Shown: in pieces, positions 53,461 through 62,656 of the stretch
How positions within the stretch are numbered: the first letter of the stretch is position 1
How the letters are laid out: the number at the start of each line of letters is the position of its first letter
Source: Kitasatospora cheerisanensis KCTC 2395
GTDB taxonomy: Bacteria; Actinomycetota; Actinomycetes; Streptomycetales; Streptomycetaceae
NCBI RefSeq assembly: GCF_000696185.1
Contig: NZ_KK853997.1
Span: forward strand, 3,727,767 to 3,791,766
Direction of reading: 5' to 3'
Length of the DNA stretch: 64,000 nucleotides
The notes under the pieces: model-generated
Database searches by the model: none
Told to the model about the DNA's origin: nothing
The model's input: the letters and a program-made list of their open reading frames with translations, nothing else
Made by a program: the position numbers and the translations under genes

Positions 53461-54429
53461 ATGTCGTTGGACCAGAAGCCCGTGGATGAGCCCGCCCCCG
53501 TTCCCGCCCGGCCGGGCGCCGGGGAGCCGTGGAGCGTCCGGTCGGCCGGGCCGTGGACGCACCGGGATCTGGCCGCGAACGGCGCCCGCTTCCACATCGC
53601 CGAGCTCGGCGAGGGACCGCTGGTGCTGCTGGTGCACGGCTGGCCGGAGTACTGGTGGGCGTGGCGGCACCAGCTGACGGCGCTCGCCGAGGCGGGCTTC
53701 CGGGCGGTGGCGCTGGACCTGCGCGGGATGGGCGGCTCGGACCGCACCCCGCGCGGCTACGACCCCGGCAACCTGGCGCTGGACGTCACCGGCGTGATCC
53801 GTTCGCTGGGAGAGCGGCAGGCGCACCTGGTGGGCCACGCCACCGGCGGCACGCTGGCCTGGGTGGCCGCGGTGATGCGCCCCTCGGTGATCCGCAGCCT
53901 GACGGTGGTGTCGGCCGCGCACCCGCGGCACCTGCGGCGGGCGCTGCTGACGGACCGCCGGCAGATCGCCGCGTTCGAGCACGTGCTGGGCTTCCAGCGG
54001 CCGTGGATCCCGGAGCGTCGGCTGGTCGCGGACGACGGCGCGCTGGTCGGCGACTACCTGGGCGCGTGGACCGGGCCGAACATGCTGCCCGCCGAGGCGG
54101 TGACGGCCTATCGGAAGGCGATCCAGGTCCCGAGCACCGCGCACTGCTCGATCGAGCCGTACCGCTGGCTGATGCGCTCGATGGCGCGGCCGGACGGCAT
54201 CCAGTTCGCGCGCCGGATGAAGAAGCAGATCACCGCGCCGGTGCTGCACGTGCAGGGCGCTTCGGACCCGGTGCTGCTGTCGCGCACCGCGCTGGGGGCG
54301 GGCGAGTTCGTCTCCGCGCCGTACCGGTGGCGACTGCTCCCGGGCGTGGGGCACTTCCCGCACGAGGAGGTGCCGGAGGAGTTCACGGCGGAGCTGATCG
54401 GGTGGGTCCGGCAGCACAAGGACGGTTGA
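53461..54429 (+). CDS. alpha/beta hydrolase (epoxide-hydrolase-like) lacking the usual nucleophile
   Basis: A 322-residue alpha/beta hydrolase. LVLLVHGWPEYWWAWRHQL is the HGxP oxyanion motif and VALDLRGMGGSDRT the following strand, as in epoxide hydrolases. The nucleophile elbow, usually GHDxGG or GxSxG, reads VGHATGGTLAW, so an Ala is at the nucleophile place. The catalytic acid could be D in GASDPV and the His is in GVGHFPHEEVPEEF. It is probably inactive or uses a neighbouring residue; inference. The start has no clear ribosome site. Confidence 0.88.
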   Translation: MSLDQKPVDEPAPVPARPGAGEPWSVRSAGPWTHRDLAANGARFHIAELGEGPLVLLVHGWPEYWWAWRHQLTALAEAGFRAVALDLRGMGGSDRTPRGYDPGNLALDVTGVIRSLGERQAHLVGHATGGTLAWVAAVMRPSVIRSLTVVSAAHPRHLRRALLTDRRQIAAFEHVLGFQRPWIPERRLVADDGALVGDYLGAWTGPNMLPAEAVTAYRKAIQVPSTAHCSIEPYRWLMRSMARPDGIQFARRMKKQITAPVLHVQGASDPVLLSRTALGAGEFVSAPYRWRLLPGVGHFPHEEVPEEFTAELIGWVRQHKDG

Positions 54430-54464
54430 GCTTCCGGCGTCAACGCCGGTGCGCCGCCCAGGAC

Positions 54465-54494
54465 TTGACGGCATTCATATGACAAGCGCATAAG
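54465..54494 (+). promoter_or_regulatory. candidate promoter
   Basis: TTGACG (54465-54470), an 18-base spacer, then CATAAG (54489-54494), in a patch of low GC. It would drive the small ORF at 54503-54754, perhaps as a leaderless transcript. Confidence 0.4.
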
Positions 54495-54502
54495 CCAGCC
54501 GC

Positions 54503-54754
54503 ATGGCTTCGGGGCGGTTACTCCGGGCGGCCCCAGGGAATCCCTCCGGTATGACCTGGATGCCCGATCGAGAAGCCCAGCCGCGCCGACGCCGCCGTGG
54601 CAGCAGCAGCTCGCAGCAGCACGTCCCGCAGCCGGACTGGCCCTACCAGCCGACCGAGCGGACGCCACGCAGCGCGGGTTACCGGCTCGGCATTCCAAAG
54701 ATCATCGGACGGCGCGCCCGCTGGGTCGGCGCCCGACTGCGCCGGGAGGGGTGA
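54503..54754 (+). CDS. small basic hypothetical protein
   Basis: An 83-codon ORF, rich in Arg, Ser and Gln, of unknown function. The C-terminal part (DWPYQPTERTPRSAGYRLGI then PKIIGRRARWVGARLRREG) is basic. A candidate promoter ends just before the ATG at 54503, which could give a leaderless start; in-frame ATGs at 54551 and 54560 are alternatives. A 20-bp terminator hairpin follows, which supports a transcribed unit. Codon use is less biased than in neighbours. Confidence 0.4.
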   Translation: MASGRLLRAAPGNPSGMTWMPDREAQPRRRRRGSSSSQQHVPQPDWPYQPTERTPRSAGYRLGIPKIIGRRARWVGARLRREG

Positions 54755-54776
54755 GCCCGCTCCCGCCACGCGAAAC

Positions 54777-54819
54777 GGCCGGGGGCCGCGCGGAGATCCT
54801 CTCCGCGCGGCCCCCGGCC
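54777..54819. terminator. strong hairpin, 20-bp perfect stem
   Basis: ggccgggggccgcgcggaga and its exact complement around a 3-base loop, between the small ORF and the convergent YdjM-like gene. Very stable, and probably bidirectional. Confidence 0.85.
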
Positions 54820-54859
54820 ACACGTCGTTCCTGACGCCCCTTCGACCGGTGCGCCCCGC

Positions 54860-55561
54860 TCAGCCCAGCACGGTCGGCGAGATGGCGGTGGACCACAGCA
54901 GCAGCGCGAAGGTCGCCACCGTCATCACCGGGACCAGGATCTTGGTCTCCATGTCGTTGCCGGTGCGCTTGATCAGCACGATCTCGTAGCGCTCCTTGTG
55001 CGGCCACAGCAGCGGCGAGCCCTGCTTGGTCAGGCAGTCGCCCAGCAGGTGGGCCAGCGTGCCGAGGGCCACCGCGTAGGGCAGCCAGCCCGGGGCGTTG
55101 GGCAGCCACTTGAGCATGCCGAAGGTGCCGAGCGCGGCCAGGCCGATCTGGGTGATCCAGGCCGTCGGGCCGTCGCCCGGCGGGTGCAGGCGCAGCGCGC
55201 GGATCGCCATCGCCAGCAGGAAGAACGTCAGGCCGATGGTGAAGTTGCGGCCCAGGAAAGTGATGCCGGCCCAGCTGCCGGCGCCCATCAGGGCCACGAA
55301 CAGCAGCGAGTGGGTGGCGTGCCGGTGCCCGCCGGAGACCCAGGAGACGAAGCGGCACAGCAGCTTGGAGACCGGGCCGAGGAAGTTGGCGATCGTCCCG
55401 TCGTGGTGGTCGAGGTCCGGCAGCAGCGCCGCGCCGGCGCACAGCACGGTGCCCATCAGGACGTCGGCCGGCGTCAGGTGCATCCCCATCAGCGGGGGGA
55501 CGAACGGCGCGGTGGCCGCGAACAGCAGCGCGCCGCTGACCGCGTGCGAGTGACCCATCAT
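54860..55561 (-). CDS. YdjM-like membrane-bound metal-dependent hydrolase (DUF457)
   Basis: A 233-residue membrane protein with several helices. Conserved His/Asp motifs for metal binding are MGHSHAVSGALLFA, LLPDLDHHDGTIANFL, GHRHATHSLLFVAL and GTLAHLLGDCLTKQGSPLLW. This is the YdjM/DUF457 family (integral membrane metal-dependent hydrolase), related to phospholipase C-like folds. Substrate unknown. Two adjacent ATGs (55561 and 55558); GGGAGG lies 14-17 bases upstream. Downstream on the minus strand from marP. Confidence 0.85.
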   Translation of the reverse strand: MMGHSHAVSGALLFAATAPFVPPLMGMHLTPADVLMGTVLCAGAALLPDLDHHDGTIANFLGPVSKLLCRFVSWVSGGHRHATHSLLFVALMGAGSWAGITFLGRNFTIGLTFFLLAMAIRALRLHPPGDGPTAWITQIGLAALGTFGMLKWLPNAPGWLPYAVALGTLAHLLGDCLTKQGSPLLWPHKERYEIVLIKRTGNDMETKILVPVMTVATFALLLWSTAISPTVLG

Positions 55562-55685
55562 GACGTCTGTCGAACCTCCCGTCGGGCTCCGCCGGGGTCG
55601 GCCCGGCTGGGCCGTTCGGGTGAGCTCGGCCGACGCTACCAGGCGCGGCCGACGGGTCGTCAGGGCTCGTGCGGCACGCGGCCGG

Positions 55686-56870
55686 TCAGAGTGCGCAGCC
55701 CTCGGTGTCGACCTTGCCGACGGCGGTGGCGCCCTGGGTGACGTCGTCCTTCACCTCGGCGGCGGTCAGCACGTAGCCGGTGTCGGAGCTGTCCAGGGAC
55801 TTGGCGAACACCACGCCGTACACCTGGCCGTCCGGGGTGAGCAGCGGGCCGCCGCTGTTGCCCTGGCGGACCAGCGAGCGGATCGAGTAGACGTCGCGGA
55901 CCACCTGGCCGCGGTGGTAGATGTCCGGGCCGTTGGCCTGGATGCGGCCGCGGATGCGGGCGGGCTGGACGTTGAAGGCGCCGTTCTCGGGGAAGCCCGC
56001 GACGATCGCCGAGTCGTTGGTCCGGGCGTCGCCGGCGAAGGTCAGCGCCGGGGCGTTCAGCCGGGGGACGTCCAGCACGGCGATGTCGCGCTGCCAGTCG
56101 TAGCGGACAACGGTGGCGTCGTAGAGCTGGCCGACGCCGCCGATCTGCACGGTGGGCTCGTCGACGCCGCCGACCACGTGGGCGTTGGTCATCACCCGGT
56201 GCGGGGCGAACACGAAGCCGGAGCCCTCCAGGGTCTTGCCGCAGGAGGGGGCGGTGCCGAGCACCTTCACCAGCGAGCCCTTGGCCTTCTGCACGCCCGC
56301 GCTGGCGGCCAGCGCCGGGTCGGGCGGCTCCACCTCGGTGATCGGCTCCTGCTCGAACGGGTTGAACACCTGCGGGAAGCCGTTGCGGGCGAGTTCCTTG
56401 CTGAAGTCGGAGAACCAGTTCGGGGCGTCGGCCGGCAGCGCCGACTGCACCGAGCCGAGCACCTTGGAGGTGCGCACCTGCTTGGAGACGGTCGGCAGCG
56501 AGGTGCCGGCCAGTGCCGAGCCGATCAGCCAGGCCACCAGCAACATGGACAGCACGTTCACCAGCGAGCCGCCGACCGCGTCCAGGGTCTTGACCTTGCC
56601 GCGGCCGATCCGTCCGCGGAGCTTCCAGCCGAAGTGCGTGGTGATCGCCTGGCCGACGGCGGCGAGGACGATCACCACCACGACCGCGACCACCGAGGCG
56701 GTGGTGCCCGGGGAGAGGTGCCGCAGGACCAGCGGGAGCAGCTGGACGGCGATCAGGCCGCCGCCGAGGAAGCCGAGCACGGAGAGCACGCCGACCACGA
56801 ACCCCTGCCGATAGCCGGAGACGGCGAAGCCAAGTGCGGCGGCGATCAGCAGCAGATCCAGGACGTTCAC
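55686..56870 (-). CDS. marP: MarP-family membrane serine protease (CvpA plus trypsin-like)
   Basis: A 394-residue protease. Four N-terminal helices form a CvpA/colicin V-production domain (residues 1-125). A trypsin-like domain follows with His in RVMTNAHVVGG, Asp in DWQRDIAVLDVP and Ser in RQGNSGGPLLTPDG. Two cysteines (SCGKTLEGSG and the C-terminal EGCAL) match the disulfide that activates M. tuberculosis MarP (Rv3671c), which protects against acid. It would cleave targets outside the membrane. GTG start at 56870. Confidence 0.95.
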   Translation of the reverse strand: MNVLDLLLIAAALGFAVSGYRQGFVVGVLSVLGFLGGGLIAVQLLPLVLRHLSPGTTASVVAVVVVIVLAAVGQAITTHFGWKLRGRIGRGKVKTLDAVGGSLVNVLSMLLVAWLIGSALAGTSLPTVSKQVRTSKVLGSVQSALPADAPNWFSDFSKELARNGFPQVFNPFEQEPITEVEPPDPALAASAGVQKAKGSLVKVLGTAPSCGKTLEGSGFVFAPHRVMTNAHVVGGVDEPTVQIGGVGQLYDATVVRYDWQRDIAVLDVPRLNAPALTFAGDARTNDSAIVAGFPENGAFNVQPARIRGRIQANGPDIYHRGQVVRDVYSIRSLVRQGNSGGPLLTPDGQVYGVVFAKSLDSSDTGYVLTAAEVKDDVTQGATAVGKVDTEGCAL

Positions 56871-57015
56871 CCGGATACCCTCCCACGACCCGCCGGGCGG
56901 GGGACACCGGCCACGGGGTGTCGCCCGATCGGGTCAGCCCGGCGGGCAACCCGCCCGGTTTTGTTGAGACTGTCTGATCAGCTGGACAGCCGACGAGGGA
57001 TCAGGGAGTCGTGCC

Positions 57016-57822
57016 ATGGAACACCCCAGGTGGGACGCGCCGGTCGTGGACCGCACCGAATTCCGGCCCGCCCTGGACATCCCGCCGCCCGACCGGCAGA
57101 ACCGGCTCACCGTGCTGCTGCGCCTGCTGCTGCTGATCCCGCAGTTCGTCGTGCTGTGGCTGCTGTCGATCGTGGCGTTCGTGGTCGTGGTGATCGGCTG
57201 GTTCGGCGCCCTGGTCACCGGCCGGCTCCCGCGCTTCGCCGCCGAGTGGCTCGCCGGGTACGTGGCCTACGACACCAGGGTCTACGCCTCGATGCTGCTG
57301 GTGGTCGACCGCTACCCGCCGTTCCGCTTCGCGGCGCCGGACCACCCGGTGCGGATCGAGCTGCGGCCCGGCGGGCCGCTGAACCGGCTCGCGGTGTTCT
57401 TCCGGCTGCTGCTGGTGATCCCGGCCGCGATCGTGCAGGGGCTGCTGCAGGCCGGCTGGTGGACGCTGTCCTTCGTCAACTGGCTGATCGTGCTGATCCT
57501 CGGGCGGATGCCGCAGGCGCTGTTCGAGGCCACCGCCGCCGTGCTGCGCTACCGGATGCGCTTCCAGGCGTACCTGCTGATGCTGACCTCCGCCTACCCG
57601 AAGGACGTGTTCGGCGATCCGCCGAACGCCGAGCCGCAGCGCTCCGCGACCCGGCCGCTGGTGCTGACCGGGGCCGCGAAGGCGCTGCTGGTGATCTACC
57701 TGGTGCTGGGCCTGTTCTCGTCGGCGGCGGGTTCGACCAGCGACCAGTGGACCGACGAGAACGGCGACACCTACACCGGGGACGTGATCTCGACGCTCGC
57801 CCCGCTGCGGTCCGGGAGCTGA
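57016..57822 (+). CDS. DUF4389 membrane protein
   Basis: A 268-residue protein with two DUF4389 repeats, each with paired helices ([20 protein letters not shown] and [20 protein letters not shown]) and a motif [20 protein letters not shown] / [21 protein letters not shown] further C-terminal helix ([18 protein letters not shown]) and an acidic outside tail follow. Function unknown. The stop is 4 bases from the stop of the convergent nudL gene. Confidence 0.87.
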   Translation: MEHPRWDAPVVDRTEFRPALDIPPPDRQNRLTVLLRLLLLIPQFVVLWLLSIVAFVVVVIGWFGALVTGRLPRFAAEWLAGYVAYDTRVYASMLLVVDRYPPFRFAAPDHPVRIELRPGGPLNRLAVFFRLLLVIPAAIVQGLLQAGWWTLSFVNWLIVLILGRMPQALFEATAAVLRYRMRFQAYLLMLTSAYPKDVFGDPPNAEPQRSATRPLVLTGAAKALLVIYLVLGLFSSAAGSTSDQWTDENGDTYTGDVISTLAPLRSGS

Positions 57823-57826
57823 CCGC

Positions 57827-58522
57827 TCAGGAGCCGTGGCGCAGCGACAGCGCCACGGCCTCCTCGGAGAGTTCGACGGTGCGCCGGCTGTCCCAGGGCC
57901 GTTCCAGGCCGCTGAGGTGCAGCACCCGGTCGATCACCCCCGCCGTGAAGCCCCACACCAGCCGGTCGGCCACCTGGAACGCCGGGCCGGTGAACCCCGA
58001 GGGGTGGCGCAGCCGGGCCCGGTTCGCCGGGTCGGTGAGCTCGGCCAGCGGCACCCGGAACACCGCGCCGGTCTCCGCCGGGTCCACCACCGCGACCGGC
58101 GACTCGCGCCGCCACCAGCCGAGCACCGGCGTCACCACGAAGCCGCTCACCGGGATGTACAGCGCGGGCAGCCGGGCGAACAGCTGCACGCCGGCCGGGT
58201 CGAGCCCGGTCTCCTCGGCGGCTTCGCGCAGCGCCGCCGCCAGCGGGCCGTGGGTGGCCGGGTCGCCGTCCTCCGGGTCCAGCGCGCCGCCCGGGAAGGA
58301 CGGCTGGCCGGCGTGCGAGCGCAGGCTGCGGGCCCGTTCGATCAGCAGCAGGTCCGGGCCGGTCGGGCCCTCGCCGAACAGCATCAGCACCGCCGACGGG
58401 CGGCCGCCCTCGGCGGGCGGCAGGAAGCGGCTGAGCTGTTCCGGCGCCGCCCGCTCGGCGGCGTCGCGCACCGGCAGCAGCCAGTCGGGCAGGCCGTCGC
58501 GGAGCACCGCGGGCGCCGTCAC
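57827..58522 (-). CDS. nudL: CoA pyrophosphatase-type Nudix hydrolase (NudL)
   Basis: A 231-residue Nudix enzyme. [20 protein letters not shown] then [13 protein letters not shown] joins the UPF0035 motif (RxSxRSHxGQxxFPGG) to the Nudix box, the signature of NudL/PCD1-like enzymes that split CoA to 3',5'-ADP and phosphopantetheine. GTG at 58522 overlaps the restored nth stop as GTGA, so it is coupled to nth. The last coding bases form a 10-bp hairpin. Confidence 0.92.
   Translation of the reverse strand: MTAPAVLRDGLPDWLLPVRDAAERAAPEQLSRFLPPAEGGRPSAVLMLFGEGPTGPDLLLIERARSLRSHAGQPSFPGGALDPEDGDPATHGPLAAALREAAEETGLDPAGVQLFARLPALYIPVSGFVVTPVLGWWRRESPVAVVDPAETGAVFRVPLAELTDPANRARLRHPSGFTGPAFQVADRLVWGFTAGVIDRVLHLSGLERPWDSRRTVELSEEAVALSLRHGS
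57833..57859 (+). terminator. hairpin within the nudL 3' end, terminator for the DUF4389 gene
   Basis: gccgtggcgc pairs with gcgccacggc around a 7-base loop. It starts 11 bases after the plus-strand stop and lies inside the last codons of the opposite gene. Confidence 0.5.
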
Positions 58523-59393
58523 GCCCCGCCCTCCGCGTTCTTCCGGGCGGCGCGCACCGCGGCCGGGGCGGTGTCGGGCAGCGGGTGGCCGGCGGCGACC
58601 TCGGCGCGGGCGGCCGCCTCGCCGGGGTAGTCGGCCGGGGGCGCAGGCGCTGGCCGGGCTGGCCGGCGAGCTCGTACTTGAGCAGCTTGCGGGCCTTCTC
58701 CGGCTCGGTCTCGCCGATGCCGTAGGAGGGGCAGAGCGGCGCGATCGCGCAGGCCCCGCAGGCGGGCTTGCGGGCGTGGCAGACCCGGCGGCCGTGGAAC
58801 ACCACCCGGTGCGAGAGCATCGTCCACTCCGACTTCGGGAAGATCGCCGCGACGTCGGCCTCGACCTGCTCCGGGTCCTCGGCGGTGGTCCAGCCGAAGC
58901 GGCGGGCGAGGCGTCCGAAGTGCGTGTCCACGGTGATGCCGGCGCCGCCGAAGGCGTTGCCGATGACGACGTTGGCGGTCTTGCGGCCGACGCCCGGCAG
59001 CGTGACCAGGTCGTCGAGCTTGCGCGGCACCTCGCCGTCGTAGCGGTCGCGGAGCCCGATCGCCAGGCCGATCAGGGACTTGGCCTTGGCCCGGAAGAAC
59101 CCGGTGGGCCGGATGATCTCCTCCAGCTCCTCGGGGACGGCCGCCGCGAGGTCCTCCGGCGTCGGGTACTTGGCGAACAGCGCCGGGGTGGTCTGATTGA
59201 CCCTCAGGTCGGTGGTCTGCGCCGACAGCACGGTCGCCACCAGCAGTTGGAACGGCCCGTCGAAGTCCAACTCCGGGTGCGCGTACGGGTACAGCTCCGC
59301 CAGTTCTCGGTTGATCCTCCGGGCCCGGCGCACCATCCCCAGGTGCGTCTCGGGCTTCTTCCGCCCGGCCTTCGCGACCTTGCTCTCTGCCAT
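58519..59393 (-). CDS. nth: endonuclease III (one frameshift near the C-terminus)
   Basis: A DNA glycosylase/AP lyase that removes oxidised pyrimidines. The helix-hairpin-helix [19 protein letters not shown] holds the catalytic Lys, [14 protein letters not shown] holds the Asp, and [17 protein letters not shown] has the four iron-sulfur cysteines. After [14 protein letters not shown] the frame is lost; one extra C in the run near 58640-58645 gives [20 protein letters not shown] and a stop at 58519. The length (875) is one base short of a multiple of three. All catalytic parts lie before the break. Start ATG at 59393. Confidence 0.92.
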
Positions 59394-59456
59394 GCACGAA
59401 GGCTACGCCGATCCGTCCGGCCGGCGGTCGGGTTTGCGCCGCGTCCACGACGACGG

Positions 59457-59494
59457 CCCCTGCCCGGCGCTCCGCGGGGAGCGCCGGGCAGGGG
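59457..59494 (-). terminator. hairpin terminator after the MFS gene
   Basis: cccctgcccggcgctcc pairs exactly with 59478-59494 over 17 bp around a GCGG loop. It lies 15 bases past the restored stop of the MFS gene on the minus strand. Confidence 0.8.
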
Positions 59495-59509
59495 CGGGGA
59501 ACGGCGGGG

Positions 59510-60936
59510 TCAGGCGGTGGCCTCCGCCGGGGCGGCGGCCGGGCCGGGGTGCGGAGGGTGAGGAGGGAGGCGACGGCGCCGAGCAGGGCCAGGGCGGCGG
59601 CGCCGAGGAAAGCGGCGGAGAAGCCGTGGGTGAGGGCGACCGGGTCGCCGAGCTCGCGGGAGCCGTGGGCGGCGGCGACGGCGGTCATGGCGGCCAGGCC
59701 GAGGGCCGAACCCACCTGGTAGGAGGTGTTGACGATGCCGGAGGCGAGACCGCCCTCGGCGGGGTTCGGGACGGCCAGCGCGGTGCCCAGCGAGGGGATG
59801 AAGGCCAGCGACATGCCGACCGCGGCGAGCAGCGAGGCGGGCAGGACGTCGACCGTGAAGCTGCCGTCCGGGCGGGCCAGCGACAGCCAGTACATGCCGC
59901 CGGCCAGCGCGGCCAGGCCGGTGACGATCAGCGGCTTCGGGCCGAAGCGGGCGATCAAGCGGGGCGCCAGGACGATCATCATCAGCATGATCGCGGCGGT
60001 CATCGGCAGCAGCGCGGCGCCCGAGGCGAACGCCTTCAGGCCGAGCACCTGCTGCAGGTAGAGGTTGAGGAAGAACCACATCGGGATCCACGCGGCGGCC
60101 ATCAGCAGCTGCGCCAGGTTGGCACCCGCCAGGTTCGGGCTGCGCCAGATGCCGAGGCGCATCAGCGGCTCGCGGCGGCGGGACTGGACCAGCAGGAAGG
60201 CGGCGATCAGCAGTAGGCCGCCGGCCAGCACCAGCCAGGTCTGCGCCGAGCCCCAGCCGATCTCCGGGGCGCGGACGACGGCGAACACGGTGACCGCGAG
60301 GCCGGCGGTGACGGTGACCGCGCCCAGCCAGTCGATCGAGCCGCGGCGGGCCGCGGCGGCGGGCATCACCGACGGGGTGGCGGCGAGCACGGCCAGCGCC
60401 ACCGGGACGTTGACCCAGAACACCCACTCCCAGCTGGCGTACTGGGTGATCAGACCGCCGAGGAACACGCCCGCGGTGCCGCCGGCCGGGGCGGCCGCGC
60501 CGTACACGGCGAAGGCCTTGGGGAGTTCGGTGGGGCGGCCGCCGAACAGGGTCATCAGCAGGGTGAGCGCGGCGGGGGCGATCAGTGCGGAGCCGGCGCC
60601 CTGGGCGGCGCGGCCGACCAGTTCGACCCAGGCGGTGCCGGCCAGTCCGGCCACCAGGGAGCCGACGGCGAGGACGGTCCAGCCGGCGGCGAACACCCGC
60701 TTGGCGCCGAACAGGTCGGACAGGCGTCCGCCGAGCAGCAGCAGGCCGCCGAAGGCGATCACGTAGGCGTTGAACACCCAGGACAGGTTCTCCTGCGAGA
60801 AACCGAGCGCGATCTGCATCTTCGGCAGGGCCACGCCGATGATCGAGGTGTCCATGATGACCATGAACTGGGCGAGGGCGATGAGGGTGAGCGCCGTCCA
60901 GCGGCGCGGTGCGGGTGGTGCGCTGGGCTCGGACAT
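59510..60936 (-). CDS. MFS drug/metal efflux transporter, DHA2 (EmrB/QacA) type (one frameshift at the end)
   Basis: A transporter of about 475 residues with 14 helices. QFMVIMDTSIIGVALPKMQI is motif D1 and GGRLSDLFGAKRVF motif A; AAQGAGSALIAPAALTLLMT and YGAAAPAGGTAGVFLGG (motif C) follow. The last residues are in another frame: one extra C in the CCCC run near 59545-59549 gives LRTPGPAAAPAEATA and a stop at 59510, and the length (1427) is one base short. A CsoR-type operator lies 22 bases before the ATG, so copper should induce it. The substrate could be copper chelates or a drug; inference. Confidence 0.88.
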
Positions 60937-60957
60937 GGCCGGGGCTCCTCTGGAAAT

Positions 60958-60974
60958 ATACCGGGAGGGGGTAT
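60958..60974. promoter_or_regulatory. CsoR-type operator before the MFS gene
   Basis: ATACCGGGAGGGGGTAT fits the pattern ATACC-N7-GGTAT of the copper repressor CsoR sites seen three more times in this locus. It lies between the MFS start (60936) and the copper-protein stop. Confidence 0.7.
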
Positions 60975-61028
60975 GTGACGGACGTGGGTGTGCGCCGTTT
61001 CCGGGCGCACGGGGGGCCTGGCGGCCGG

Positions 61029-61976
61029 TCAGTGCTGGTGGCCCGCCTCGGCGGGAGCGGGCGCGGGCGCGGCGGCCGTGGCGTCGGCGGTGAGGGTGAA
61101 GGCCGCCGTGTGGACGGTGCCCGCGTGCTGGAAGTCCAGGAACAGGCGGTAGTCGCCCGCGCTCGGCGCGGTGGCGGTGAAGTCGACCTCCGGCCCGGGC
61201 GCGGTGACGCCGTCGCCGGGCTCGCCGTCCGGGTGGACGTGCAGGTAGCCGAGGTCGCCGGCGCGCAGCACCACCAGGTGACCGTAGGCGGCGAGGTAGG
61301 GGTCGAGGTCGGCGACCGGGTGGCCGTCCTTGCTGACGGTGAAGGCGAGGCGGCCGGCCCGTCCGGTCGTCAGGTCGCCGGCGAGGGTGACGGTGTAGCC
61401 GTCGACGGTCACGGTGCGGCCGGTCTGCGGGAGGGCGGCCGGGCGGTAGTCGCCGGTGGCGTGCAGGTCCGCGCCGAGGGTCAGCGACTCGGTCTCGGCG
61501 GCCGGGGTGAAGTCGGCGAACACCCGATAGTCGCCGGCCTTGGCGATGGTGGCCGGGACGGTCCAGGTGCCGTCCGCGGCGCGGACCGGGTGGACGTGCT
61601 GGAAGTCCGTCAGGTCGCGGCTGGCGACGATCAGGTGGAGTTCCTTCTCGTGCGCCGGGCGGTAGGCGGTGAGCGGCTTGCCGTCCGGGGCCAGCACGCG
61701 GAAGCTCAGCTCGGTCGGGCCGGCGGCCGGGACCACGGTGCGGTCGAGGCTGAGGGTGTAGCCGCGGTCGGAGATCTGCAGGCCGCCGACGGGATGGTCC
61801 TCGTGGCCGCCGTGTTCCTCGTGCGGGGCGGCCGCGGTGTCGTGGGCCCGGTGGTCCTCGTGCGCGGTGGGCGGCGCGGCCGGGGTGGTGCCGACGGCGT
61901 GGCCGACTCCGTAGGCGGCGCCGAACGCGAGGGCGAGGCCCGAGGCGAAGACGGCGACCTTGAGTGCGGTGTTCAT
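61029..61976 (-). CDS. exported His-rich protein of the copper locus
   Basis: A 315-residue protein with an N-terminal signal or anchor helix (ALKVAVFASGLALAFGAAYG) and a His-rich stretch (about residues 40-65: HEDHRAHD, HEEHGGHEDH), plus a C-terminal GHQH. The remainder is beta-rich with two similar repeats (FRVLAPDGKPLTAYRPAHEK ... FQHVHPVRAADG and FTVSKDGHPVADLDPYLAAY ... YLHVHPDGEPG). These look like periplasm-facing copper-binding domains. GGAG precedes the ATG at 61976, and a CsoR-type site lies 49 bases upstream. Likely copper binding or sensing outside the membrane; inference. Confidence 0.82.
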   Translation of the reverse strand: MNTALKVAVFASGLALAFGAAYGVGHAVGTTPAAPPTAHEDHRAHDTAAAPHEEHGGHEDHPVGGLQISDRGYTLSLDRTVVPAAGPTELSFRVLAPDGKPLTAYRPAHEKELHLIVASRDLTDFQHVHPVRAADGTWTVPATIAKAGDYRVFADFTPAAETESLTLGADLHATGDYRPAALPQTGRTVTVDGYTVTLAGDLTTGRAGRLAFTVSKDGHPVADLDPYLAAYGHLVVLRAGDLGYLHVHPDGEPGDGVTAPGPEVDFTATAPSAGDYRLFLDFQHAGTVHTAAFTLTADATAAAPAPAPAEAGHQH

Positions 61977-62024
61977 GGCGGACTCCTTTGACGGTTGGCG
62001 GTGCCCGGCGACACCACGGAGTAC

Positions 62025-62041
62025 ATACCCCCCAGGGGTAT
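62025..62041. promoter_or_regulatory. CsoR-type operator before the His-rich copper gene
   Basis: ATACCCCCCAGGGGTAT, 49 bases before the ATG of the His-rich protein gene (minus strand), identical over 17 bases to the site at 62253-62269. Confidence 0.85.
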
Positions 62042-62252
62042 GTGTCAAGCGTGAGCGGGCCCAGATTCGACGGAGGGGCGGACCGCCGCCGGGCGGCCCG
62101 CGCGGCAAACGGCGAGGTCAGGGCGGCGTACGCCGAGAGGCGCGGGCGGCCGGAAATTTCTCGAGGTCAGGAGTGGTGTGCGGTCGAGAACAGGAACCGC
62201 ACGCGCGAGGAGGCCGGCGGCCCGGATCCATGGAGAGCAACGCTTGCATTGC

Positions 62253-62269
62253 ATACCCCCCAGGGGTAT
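62253..62269. promoter_or_regulatory. CsoR-type operator, distal, before copZ
   Basis: ATACCCCCCAGGGGTAT, a near-perfect palindrome, 62 bases before copZ. It overlaps the likely promoter (the flanking GCATACC / TATAAAT stretch). Confidence 0.85.
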
Positions 62270-62289
62270 AAATGTTGCTACCGGAGGTG

Positions 62290-62306
62290 ATACCCCCTCT
62301 GGGTAT
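62290..62306. promoter_or_regulatory. CsoR-type operator, proximal, before copZ
   Basis: ATACCCCCTCTGGGTAT, same pattern as the other sites, 25 bases before the copZ start. With the distal site it makes a double operator. Confidence 0.8.
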
Positions 62307-62330
62307 CAGAAACCAGCTACGGAGGATCCC

Positions 62331-62603
62331 ATGTCCTGCTGCTCCAGCGACGGCACCTGCTCGACCACCGCGACCGTCACCGAGCCGGCCGCGGTCACCA
62401 CCGTGTTCGCCGTGTCCGGGATGACCTGCGGCCACTGCGAGCAGTCGGTCGGCAAGGCGATCGGGGCGCTCGACGGCGTCCACGCGGTCCAGGTGGACCT
62501 GAAGAACGGGCTGGTCACCGTCGGTTCGGCGGCCGAGCTCGACGACGAGACGGTGCGCGCCGCCGTCGACGAGGCCGGCTACGAGCTGACCGGCCGCGCC
62601 TGA
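62331..62603 (+). CDS. copZ: copper chaperone CopZ-like (HMA domain)
   Basis: A 90-residue heavy-metal-associated domain protein. [20 protein letters not shown] gives the copper motif GMTCGHC. The rest ([20 protein letters not shown]) is the usual ferredoxin-like fold. An extra N-terminal Cys cluster ([10 protein letters not shown]) may bind more copper. It would carry copper(I) to the ATPase encoded 53 bases downstream. GGAGG precedes the ATG. Confidence 0.93.
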   Translation: MSCCSSDGTCSTTATVTEPAAVTTVFAVSGMTCGHCEQSVGKAIGALDGVHAVQVDLKNGLVTVGSAAELDDETVRAAVDEAGYELTGRA

Positions 62604-62656
62604 GAAGTGCAGTGCCCGGCCGCCGGCCGGGATGTCCGAGACCACGAGGAGCCCTG

